Positions 1-12,400 of a DNA stretch of 64,000 nt are shown piece after piece. The notes under the pieces are model-generated. The model ran no database searches. It saw only the letters and a list, made by a program, of their open reading frames with translations, and was not told where the DNA came from. The stretch comes from Alentia gelatinosa (taxonomy: Eukaryota > Annelida > Polychaeta > Phyllodocida > Polynoidae), in assembly GCA_950022655.1 (NCBI GenBank), contig OX465579.1, positions 41,953,950-42,017,949 on the forward strand, given 5' to 3'. The translations under genes were made by a program, and so were the position numbers. The stretch's first letter is position 1, and each line of letters begins with the position of its first letter.

Positions 1-6
1 TCCTCC

Positions 7-61
7 AAGCATATTATACATTATGTCTGTCTGTACTAAGCATATTATACATTATGTCTGT
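7..61. repeat. Short tandem duplication
   Basis: A 24-bp AT-rich sequence is present twice (7-30 and 38-61), 31 bp apart. The rest of 1-269 is AT-rich and shows no other feature. Confidence 0.6.
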
Positions 62-269
62 GAACTTTTATTGATCCCTTATTTCCAAAACAGTTATTTA
101 ACAATTGAAGTTGTTTAAGTGTTGGAAAATAATGTATAAAGGCTTCACCCAGCTTCAAGGTATCATTTGGTATGAAGGGTTAAAGCACTCAAACAAATAT
201 ATTGAATAACTAGCTTATAGACATAAGTATTTGTTGAATTTAATAAAAAGAGAAGGAGATAAATGTTAC

Positions 270-497
270 CTTATAATCTTGGGGAAAGAAGCCTTGAAGT
301 CTTTCAATGTGAAAGAGCCACCAAGCTGTCGCCGAACTATGCTAAAGAAGCACTCGTTGTCATCGGTTGTTGCAGCCCTCGGATGTTCTGCATAGCCTCT
401 TTCATTTGACTGCCTTCTCCGCATTTCTTGGCTCTCAATGTTACATGTCACCTCGATGAGTGTTTGGTAAGTGAAGCCTCTGATGGCAGTCAGTGGC
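270..497 (-). CDS. Exon 12 of the 12-exon gene, candidate catalytic Glu
   Basis: 228 nt, acceptor TTTCAG and donor AG|GTAACA. It contains PRAATTDDNECFFSIVRRQL. The [ST]xDxxExFF..R pattern parallels the terminal Glu motif of P-element/THAP9-type transposases. The exon ends in phase 2, so the gene continues left of base 1. Confidence 0.8.
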
Positions 498-3400
498 CTG
501 AAATTTTACAAATAATATAACTATATTATATATCAAAGTAAAAGATAGACAATCATCACCCAATAGTGCTTGGTTTCTCAGACAAAAATTTGCGAATTTT
601 TTTTGGCTGTGAAATATGCTAGTCTACTTTCACAATTGTGCTGTTTTCTGAGGCAATATGATAAGGGCTTGAAATGTCCATAAAAATTTTACATTGCGAA
701 TTCTACAGCTCCATCTATTGTAAATATCCCTCTCCAACTCCTAAATATTCTAAATACACTGGAGTTCCATAACACATAAAATTTACTTATTATGAGTATA
801 TTTTACACACTTGTTGATGTCTATAGTCCTGAAGTCATAGTTTTCAGTGTGCCATGGCATCCATTCATCAAGTATGTAGTTCAACAACTGGTAATTGGCT
901 TTACATCGTTCCAGTTGTGTCAGGCCACGCCCATCAGAAGCCTCATGCCAGGAAGCTATCAACTGAATGTATTCTGCATTGACATTGTGTCCTTTTCTAT
1001 GCATGTATTCAGCCATCTTGTGAGACAAGAGGCGCTCTGCATCAGGAACAGACTGCTTTCTCAAGCCGACCAGAGCAGCATGTGTTAGGCCTGACAATAA
1101 CAATAAGCCAACAGTAATGTAAACGTATAGTTCTCAGAAATAAAATTTTTACTCTCACATAATTGATTTTAATCCTTTAGCACTCAATCCGCCCAAAAAC
1201 GGCCGCACCTCAAGCTGTTCAATCCACCATAAACTGGCCTGTCTCGAGCCACACTGCAGCCGCCCAACACTTTTGAAATTACCACCCATTTATCCCATGA
1301 GATCTCATCTTAAAGGCACCCAAGGAATGTGGTATGGTGTAGGGTTTCACTACAGGCGATAGGGGGTGTTAATGACCTTTCCAGCGGTCTGATCACCCTT
1401 TGATAGATCAGAAAGGAGGAAAGTCGCAATAATACTATAAATGCGAACACCATGGCTATCTGGGTAAATCAGTTTACAAACTCAGGGAGTAGGTCCGTGC
1501 ATAAGGTATCTAAATGCTAACAGGTTAAAAACTCATAGAGAAATACTGACTGATTTCGTCAAATTGCATAACCAACAAATTAGCAGATGGTATGAATTTT
1601 TTGCACACATATATCTGGTTATCAGCCTCACATAGGTAAGATAATACTCACCACTTGTTTTATCTGTGAGAGCATTGTCAAATGCTTGCAGGTCTAGGTC
1701 CTGGTATCTGCCTTCCCGTGTGGAGGTGGCAATTCGCTTCAAGAGATGGTTGTGGTCACTCCTTTCATGGATGATTTGACCTGTAATGATAAGCACAGGG
1801 ACCATTTTAAAGAAATTAATATTATCTTGCTTTCCGATTGCTAGTACAACTGGTAAACAAGAGATATTATCCCATAAGTGATATTACAATTTGTAAGAAT
1901 ACCCTATAAACTAATTTGCAGGGATGCCAATTGGGCTGATGAAAAACGACAGGACATTTAGGGGCCGTCCCTAAATTTAATCACACTTAGAGGGGTGGGG
2001 GTTATATTGAAAGGTGTGACACAGCCCAAAAATCACAGGGGGGGGGTCCCGAGTTGTGTGATAGAACACGCGTCGCTCAATTCCGAGACTTTGGAGGCAA
2101 CTTTAAAAAATTTAGTCTTACAGGGGGGTGTGGGGTTCTAAAAATGCCCTAAAAAAGGGTGGCATGATTTATGGGCGGCCTCTTATTCTTGTGCAATTCA
2201 CTGCCTTACAAAGACTTAAAGAACATGTACAATACATTTTGTATGCATGTAGGTTTTAAGCACTGTATATTGGTGTGAATGAGGCCAATATATTGTGGAA
2301 GAGAGGAGGAGCTGGTAGGACGAGGAGGCTCCCTCCCCTCCAGAGTACTCCAGTGGTCGGCACTCCGTCAGGCGCCTCGGGGGGAGGAGAGGAACCATTG
2401 AAAAATTAAATCCTTGAGGAAAGTTAATGTTTACCAGAATTTCATAGACTAAACAATTTGATATAAGGCAAAACTACATTTTCAAGGCTTTTCCAGGTTT
2501 TTCTAGGCTATCTGTGAGAATTCCAGGTTTATTCTAGGTTTTCAAGGCTCTTTATGAACCGTGATATACTTCATTGTGCTATTTCAGTCTACTAACCTGT
2601 AGTCTCATCAGTTTCTGGGACATACAAGTATGTACGAAAGTCAACACCTTTCGTCACATAGTCATCCACTGTGTGTCTGTAGTGGTATGTAGCCAGGATG
2701 CTCCGTAGTTGGTCAGTTTGATTCTCAGGGACGTTTCCCCTGAAAGTATGGGGCTCATAGCCTTCAGGAAGAAGTTCTCTCCTTATAGTGGTTGTTGCCT
2801 GTTGGAATGTCTCCCCTTGCAGCATCAGGTTATGGATTCTAAGCAGAGTCACTGACGGAACAACATCATTCGGTGCAACTGCTGTGACTTGCATTGTGTT
2901 TAGATCCACTGAAATAAAAATGTTGAAAATATAAGTCCTTTAATTCTGCATATTGTGAGAAAGTTTTCCTTTTCCATCTGAATATTAGTACAAGTATTAT
3001 TTCAATTATAATATTTCAAATAACCAATCATTTTAGCATATATACTACTTTTATCAAAAATATCAAATAATTCGGAATATGCATCTTGTCTCATCATATC
3101 GTAAGCTATCAACTTATCTGTTCATATGTCTGTCCCCTAGTGGTATCATACACTGTCATCAGCACGCATCCTTATAGGGATTGTGGTAGCCCAGCCACAG
3201 TAAATCACCCAGAAAATGTTGAAAATGAGAAAGGTTGAATAATGAGGTGCTTTATAATCCATCAAGATAACTTACAGAGATGAGGGGTCAGCATGTCCTT
3301 CAGCCTTTGGAGATTGATTTTCTTCACTGCATCCCTTGAATCATGGATGAGTTGCCACAGGTGAAGACTACGAGTGTCACCACGTGTTCGGAGTGTATGG

Positions 3401-6400
3401 AACTCACCATCGGTAACAACACCTACAATGTTAACCAAACTTTTTTTAAAGTTCTTCTAATGATGTTTTATACATAGATAGATGTTTGCCCTCCCTCCCA
3501 TAGGTTTCTTTATTGCATGTGCTAAGCTATTAGGAACTGTGTGTAAAACAACATTGCCTTAATGCACATCATTTTCTCAGGCTTTCTAAACTGCTTATCT
3601 ATATTTTTAGGACAGAGTGAGCTCGATATTTCTACAAAGCATCATGGGAGGAGGTAGAAGCTAGAAATACAAGAGCATGCCCCTTCCAAAAAGCATTACT
3701 TATTTGATAATTTTTTTTTTTCTCTTTCAGTCAAGAGGATCGTCACAGACAATTGGGACCTACTAGCCAGGTCCGCCAATACGAGATCATTGCACCAATC
3801 GCGTGTTATTATCGGGCTACGCAAGCAACCCAACCTGCAAAATGTGCTGGTAAGGGCTGGACTGCGATACGCCCTCGACTCGGGCGGAAAACACAGCTCC
3901 GCTGTCAGTGGCCGCCAATCCAGAGAAACCAACGAATGCGGTAACGATAATTGTCGTTACTGCAAGGCACTGGATTGCAGTGGAGAGATCGTTTCTTCTT
4001 CCACTAACATAACGTACTCTGCCAATTACAATGTATGCTGTCAGAGCTCCAATCTCATTAACTGCATAACATGCACGAGATGTTCCGCATAATATGTGGG
4101 ACAAACCAAAAGGAGGCTAATGGACCGCTTCCAACAACACTTCTACCGCATAAAATATGCCCATCTAGATACTGACATGGGATACCATTTCAACACTGAC
4201 GGCCATAAAGGCCACGAAGATGTACAGATAACTGTACTTGACTTCATCCACCGAGCTCCAGACTCTGAAGCTGGTCAATATCTGCGCCACTGCATTGAGA
4301 GGAATTGGATGTTCCGCCTGAGAGCCCAAATACAGTATGGTCTAAATCTGATAGACGCACCGATCTATTAACTCACGGGGGTCGCCACTCCTTCCAGTCC
4401 TAAACCCATTGCCTTGTCTAAACAATTTTTATGTTACCGGTTTAGTGACAACTTTATTAAACACTTGATTCGTCAAATAGACGAACCGGGACTCTAGACC
4501 CCACCTCCCTGTTTAAATGCAAACATCTTTGCTTTGACCAGAGATCATATCTCCCATTTCCCCCAATTTGTTTCCATTTTAACAATTTATTAAAGTGGTC
4601 AGGGCCTACACTAAGTGTATCTCCCTTTAAATGTGACAATGTCATATGCCTTGTAACAGCCTAACTTAAAGATGCCTGAAGAGTCCGATTCGGATGAAAC
4701 CTTAGAGCCCCACCCCATACCCTGTCAATTGACAGTGTTTCAAACCAAAAACCTGCTTGGTTCTATATGCATTAACTCACAAAATCGCCTGTGAGAATGA
4801 CCACGCCAGTGTGATGTCACTGCCGTGTAGGGTGGTTGTTATGCCGCTTTGTTCTTTCAACAATGTCTCCCGTGAGATTGCCTAGCAACGGTTGGGTTCT
4901 TACATGTAGTTGTCATTATCAAGGTAGCATCGGCTGTGGTCAGAAGTGCTCACGCCTCGTATTCTAAACTTATTTGATAAATCAAAGTGTTCCAGCACTA
5001 TTCAACGAAAAATACACCCACCTTGAACATTCAATCCAAGTTCCACCATGTTCTTCTTAATTGTGATGAGTATATCCCTCAGATACTGGTCCCGCAGTGA
5101 TGCGTAAGGGATGTATTGAACTGGTATGCTGTATGGTTTGGTTTTCCGTCGCTCATGTGCAACCATTATCACCAGAACATGAGTTGCAGAAGTACGTTTT
5201 ACTTTGTACAAGCCACTTAGGTACTTTTTTAACTCCTCAGCACGATCCTTCCAGATAGCCTGTATTTCCTCTTTTGGAAGGGCCTGTTGTGCTAAGGTTT
5301 TCATTTCTGCATGGAATACATTTGCCTGCCCCAACAGATGTAGCAACTCTGAACAAGTCCAAGATGCATCTTTCAGGGACTCCTGACTTGCACTTCCCTG
5401 TGAAAGCTTTTTGGTGTAACACTCTGTGGCATCTCTCAGTTTACTGGTGAGATATTTCATGTCTTCTTGCAATGAATCTGCTATGGACTTCACCTGTGCT
5501 TGTTCTTTGACACTCCTTAGTCTTTGCTGCCTTTGCCGATACTGAGCCTCCAGTGTGGCAAGTTGGTCATTACCTAAGTCTACATCACCAGACCACACAC
5601 CATTGACAGACTCGAGGATTGCTGGCTTGATATCTGTCCCATCCAACTTGATCCAATAATGCCCTTGCTTTGGAAGAGCCTCCAGGGCCTTTTTCTGTGT
5701 AACCAAAATAAACGAGCAGTGATTAAGTGTGAGTCTATGATAAAACAACTGGTAAAGACAGCTGTACAGCATACGATAAATATATAATACAAGGACAGGT
5801 TTTTGTGACAGGAAAACTGCAATTTAAATGTAATGTATTAAAAGACCTTTCTCTATACAAGGTAGCAAGCGAATAGAACAATTCAAAGTTTGGCTCAATA
5901 ATGACAGTATCCATATCATGAAGGTCCCATTATTGTATAAAAATATACATTTATATAATTATATTACAAAAATGTATGTGATAATTCACACAAATATTAC
6001 AAATACATGCCTTACATACATGCTTTAAAGATTATTCTCACAGTGTTCGTACATAGACGAACCAATAAAAATTCAGTTTGAATGTTCTTCATCTACTTCA
6101 TTACCTGTGGAACTTCAGTGGTTTGGCAGATCTATTTTCTATTTTTTTTTGGGCACTTTTAAATACGAAGGTAAATAATCAAATCCAAGCTATTTTATTT
6201 TGAATTCACTTAACATTGTCAAATAAATGATTTTAGGAACTATTTAATCCAAGTCTATGAAATTTCATAGGCAGTCATGTACCATACTTATGGAAAGCTA
6301 CTAATGACCAAAATTTCATAGAATAAAAGAATTTCTTTCTGAAAAACTAAATTATCACGGTATTTACAGGCTCTTTGGGAGAATTCCAGGCTTTTCCAGG

Positions 6401-9400
6401 CATGGAGATCTAAAAAGCATAATTCCAGGCTTTTCCTGGTTGTTCAGGGCCCTGTTTTTTAGTCACGACCATTGTGGGTCCCGTCAGCCTCACGATCTAC
6501 TCACGATATCACGACATTTTGGACGACACAAGATGGCCTGTGTGTTATAGACGGTGTCGTAGTGCGCCACGGGACATCGCAGCTAAAAGTGTCATACCTA
6601 GACAGTTAATGTCTAACTCACTGTGCGTATATATCGGATTTCTCCACTTCCCGACATAATTAAGTGATGAAATTTTAACACGAGTAAGGGATACATAGAA
6701 CCTATAATCGTACCAAATATGAACAAGATCTGCCGTACCATCCAGAAGTTATCGGCGTTAGAATTAGAAACATCTGGATATCGATTGGATATCGTACATG
6801 CACTCTCCGACCAGATCTTTTGCGGTTTCGAGCACGAAATATATGCTGGGAGAGTGAAGCAAATTAGATCACGTGAGGGTAAAGCGACACCGGCCACCAG
6901 AGCAGCAATTGCTATGAAGAAATTCAAACGCCGATAACTTCTGGACGGTACGGCCAATTTTTTTCTTATTTGGTACGATTATAGGTTATATGTATCCCTT
7001 ACTCGTGTTTTTCATTGCTTAATTCACACAGGAAGTGCAGTTGTGCATCTGTACGACATGTCCATAGATGTCTTAGGTCTAAGACACTTTGTAAGACATT
7101 TTGAACCACGTGACCCTAAAAGTGTCGTCACTATAGCACACCTCAGACCACCCTAAGTCTCTTAGAGCGGCGATAATTACCCGACCCCCTAAACTATCGC
7201 GCCTATAATACACTGACAGCAAAAACATGTCGCCCATAACGATGGTCGTGACTAAAAGACAGGGCCCAGGCTCTGTACGAACTCTGTTCTCAATACCCCC
7301 GATACTCCTTAGTCAAGAAAAATACATGCACATATTGATTCATAAGAATATAAACTATTATGTAATTTCTTAACTTAATTATTTTTATATAGAATATGTC
7401 CATGCACTATTCAAACCTTGTCTTGTCTCAGATCTGTAAGCATGCTCATATGTAGTGGTTAGCATTTTTCCTTAATCTTTAGTTTGAACATTTTTAGGGC
7501 CAATGGAATGGGTTCTAATTATAGAATTTGACACTGCCCCTGCAAAATATATATTTCTGAATGTGACACAACAAAAAATGTTGGGATTTTAAATATTTTT
7601 GCAGGACTTGGATTTAATAATAACCATCCATCATCTGGATTAATTATAGTGTTAAGAGGTTTCTTAAATTAAAAGTCATATAAAAATTGGAGGGGGGACA
7701 TCTGCTTGTAGTTACTGTATGGACTAGTGTATTTTTCACCTGTACTATTGGCTCAGTTGTATATTCTGATTTGCCTAGACGGGACAACAGAGTGGTTGGA
7801 CTTGGAAGTGCCACATTGACACGTGCCTGGGTATGGGAATTAGGTAGAAGAACAGTATGGTAATTGAAAAAGTGCTCTCAAAAGTACATAGTATTCATTA
7901 TGAATTTACATAAATTAGAAATTAGCTGTTACTTCTGGTCAAAATGAACACAACAAATTATTAGAAACCATACTTAATTTTCACAGGAAATAGATGTTTT
8001 TATTTGCATAGATATATTTCAACTGCAAAGATAATTTTGCAGGGATGCCAGTGAGGTTTCACAAAAAAAAACCGAAATATTTAAACCCTATTTCTCAATA
8101 ATTCGTGAGGCTCCAGACGTTCACTCCGTAAAGAGGCACCGTGAGAAGTCCTGTCAACCTGCTGTGGACTCGACCTTATATAGTGGCCGAGTTACGTAAT
8201 GCGGGTGAACCCGCAGCATTTGCATACTGCGGGTCCGCCGGCCATACCGCACAGCAGGGATCAGCACTCGCGCCACCTAGTTCTAAAGTGAAACAACGCT
8301 GCTCGACTGCCCTGACCCCTACACTGTTAATGATGTATTTGCATTAGATATAGATAAATATTGATATACATGCTATAGGGATAGCAATAAAGATATTCCT
8401 ATAAGGATATAAGAAAGATAAAAAAAAAAACCTATTGGAAAAATCCGATTATTTACTTGAATTTGAAAAAAAAATGTACATAAAGACTTAAACAAGTCTA
8501 GGCAGGCACAAGAATAAAGGTCATATGCTTGAGCTCCAGGCGTGGCCCTTGCGTGGCCCTCAATACTCTGCCACCACAGGTTAGGTTTCTGGGATTCCGG
8601 TGTTTCACTGGTAGCCTATTGCAGTTTAACATGCTCACAGGGAGAGCTCCGGGAAAATCCCGGTCGCTGTAAGGGTGCAGCTGGTCTACCACTGAGTCCT
8701 ATGGGAGGCCTGCAGCTGGTGCTCCCGCGGCCAGCCACCAGGCCTCCGCTACCGGCTGCCGGGCCTCCGATGCCGGCCGCCGGGCCTCCGATACCGGCCG
8801 CTAGTGTACTACATTTCATTGAATTAATTTAAAATAAAATAACACAGGAAACCTGGAGAACCCCGGAAAACTGACATCCCTGATCTTGTGTTGGTAGACG
8901 AGGCTTAGCAATATGTCAAGCACTCCTTTCACCCACTTCAAAGGAAATCTAGAGCCAAGAATTTTTGGGGAAGAGATTTCTAAAATCATGCATACCAGAG
9001 CAGTTCTTCCTTTTTCCTGCTGTTTCATCCCACTCCACATTGGTCCTCGCAACATCTTCAATAGGACGGTGCTGCCAAGGCCCTGGGAACAGACACTCTC
9101 AGTCCACTGTGCTAGATCATCTGGAATCTTGATCTGTTAAGAATAAGAATTAAACATAGTTTTAACCCTTTAAATGCAGCATGAGGAATCCAGGGGCTGG
9201 TTTTTTGGTCGTGACCATTTCCTACAGTGACCAGTTAGTGACCGTTTGGAGAACTTTGGGTTCCAGAGATAAGTCGTCATAAAATGTGCGACCATTTAGA
9301 GGGGTAAACTGTTGTGGTCCCTGTTTTGGGTTCCAGAGTTGTGACCATTCAGCCCAAATGGTGGCATATTTCATTTTATACACTTCCACTTTATTAAATG

Positions 9401-12400
9401 AAACAATATTTACTGCGATGAATTATCTAGATCTGTTTTATCTAATTCCCAAAATTCACAATTTTATGTTGAGTAATATACATGTAAGACATGCTTTTGT
9501 TTTTGAATGGGCCTTGGACCAACAGTGATCATAACCGCTGAACAGTGACCGGGTCTGAGGAACACTTTTTGGTCATGATCACTGGTTTGGTCGCCCAACG
9601 GGTCACTCTTTTGTGATCACTACAAATAAAGACGTCGCTGTCTGAAAAACAGGCCCCAGGCATTCCCCTGGCTACCGCAGCATGATGCCTCCTGATGATG
9701 CATCATAGAGGCATCATTGATACTTACATAAAAAATTCAATAAATAGAAAGGTAAATGTGGAATTCTACGAAATTTGGACATAGTACAAACCCATATTGA
9801 CCTTTGAATTGGAATAACAAAATTACATCAGGTAATAAGGAAAATTACTCAAATCACATGACACAGGACTGGTGAGTGATGATGGGTGAGTGTGGACTGG
9901 TGGGTGACGATTTAGTCTAAAGACGAGATCACAGTAATAACAAAATAAGATTTCGGGTAGTAAGACGAATAACGCTCTGTATTGAGCGATTTTACATTCC
10001 TATTTGATCTGAAAAAAAGAAAGATAGGGCATCCCCGCCCTCCGTCCTTCCTAACCAGCCCCCCATGTTTAGAACTTTTACCCATTGACCTTGGCTCAAT
10101 AAATTTCTGCCCCCATCCCCAGAGATTTTACTCAGGCTATGGGCATCCTCAGGCTATGGGCATGCTCCTGCTATTGGATAGTCAGAGGGTGATGCACAGG
10201 GGTCTGTGTATAGTCTAAAAAGCGGTCTAGTGAGAACTATTATCGTTATAAATGAAGGACTGGTACATCCGTTTGTCCATTCGTCTATTAGATTGTTCGT
10301 CTGATGTGTGGGTTTCATAGATCCATAGGCTGCAAGTGACACTTTGAGCAGATATTATTTTGTCGGCTAATTAGGGGAGAAATACGCATCGAGCTGCTGA
10401 CAAACGTGTTCGCCAGACCTTGGTTGTATCTTCCCTGATGTACTTCCATAAATGTGACATTGCTATTTTCATAAAAAGGTGCCTACTGTAGCAGGGTCGT
10501 TTAGGCAGGCAATGCTTGCTGTGTAATGCTAAGTAGGGGAACTGGGTGCTGCAGGGAAAGTATTCAATAAAACCAAATTTAAGAAGTATGGGGCCGCTAT
10601 CAGGTAAGGTAAACATACAGTTACCAGACCAACCCATGAGGAGGTTATTTTCTTGTCAGTAAATTCATTAGTACTTAAGAATTATTTTTAGTTTTATCAA
10701 GTAAAAAATATGACCTCCAATTGTACCTTCTTTAGTGTAAATATACAATTATGATAGAAGTTGTATACTAATCATCCAATGAAAATTATTGGTTATATGT
10801 TAGTTATCAAAGGAATATATTTAAAGTACCTGATTTATGTGAGAACAGTTGAAGAACTCTATCTGGTACTCAATCAACCCCCAGGGCATACGGTTCAAAG
10901 GAATTTTATTGTCAGCAAGAGCATTTACCAGACTCGCAACAATATTGTTCTTTCCAGCTTCTTGGAGAACTGTCATTGCAGCAAATGATTTAGAAATAAA
11001 GTTCCTTTCACAGAGCTTGAGTCCATTCGTCCTTGCTGCTGTTAAATAGAGCTTGTCTAGTTCCAACATAAGGTCTTCTATTCTTAATGATAGAAGGACA
11101 TCAGAAGGCGAGGGGGAAGTTTGGGGTTGACCGGGTTTGTCAGATTGTAAAGGGATAGTAGTTGGTGATGAGGATGAGTCACCATAGTAATCCACTCCAT
11201 AGTGAGTCTCTGCCTCCTCAAGACTCCCAAACTTACTAAATTCCTTTAGACAAATGCTACGCATTCCAGAACCTGAATGCAAAATAAAGGATCATGATAT
11301 AAAGACACATTGAAAAGTGGATTTCCCTAACCACTTACATTTTATTCCAGGAATATAAGGTAATCAGTTTGTGGCATTATCTTTTATATTGGTGAACTTA
11401 GGAATATGTTTAACCATAAAGCATAGAGCAAATAAATGGTTTAATTAAAGAACTACAGCTATGCTAAAAATTAAGCGAAATGAAGTCATTTTAATAACCA
11501 AATGATTTAGCTAAACAGATTCTACAAACTTGGCATTGAATGAGTCATCATGACATATAACATTACATAGTGATGTCAAGTTTCAAATCATTCTTCAATA
11601 TAAGTCTCACCTCTGCGAATTGGGGTTTGTGCATGCTGACTAACATATTTGGCAGCCTCCTCCCAATAGTCATGACCAGGGGCAAGTGCTGGCCAAGTCC
11701 GCCCTCCTTTCGGATGTAGGGCCAAGAACTCAACGAAAGAGGCTTTCTCCCTTGCAGTCCATTTGAGGGGTTTCTTTCCCCGTTTGGGTGTGGTCAGTCT
11801 TGACCTTGTTAACAACTTCTTTGCAGACTAAATAAAATAGAGAAAGCGCGTATGAGTCAGTCTGTCTGTATCACTCAGTATAAATTGGTCCTGCATTATT
11901 GATCAATCTCAATTACTTTTTTAAAGGTAAAGTTGGTTGGCTTACAAATGTCACGGTCTACCACCGGCCTATTTCCAGAGAACTTAACCCATTCAAGCCG
12001 GCTGATGCCTTGAGGCATCAACCACGGCTGGCCGGGTAATGCCTCAAGGCATCAAGCGGTGCTGGCCGGGTGATGCCATGAGGCATCATTTACAAAATAT
12101 ACATTTGTTTTAATAAAATTGAAAATAAGGGCTTAATAAATTTGAAACTTTCAGATAATGTAGATATAACATCATATTGGATTTTTCTTAGCGAAATTAA
12201 AAAGAATAATAACTATCACGTGTCATGTCACGTGATCCAAAAATCGAATTTCATAATAGGCCTATGTACCCGGCCTATAGCGGCATACATTGGCACTAGT
12301 ACCCAGGTACATGACTGTAGCCCTGCCGCGGGTACCCGGCGCGATAGGGTTAAATAACAATCGGTTTGAACACATAAATTTTTGGGGGAAAAGCTCATAT

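Noticed and set aside
6719..6957. Opposed ORFs of 72 and 114 codons
   Set aside because: They lie on the inverted arms of a MITE.
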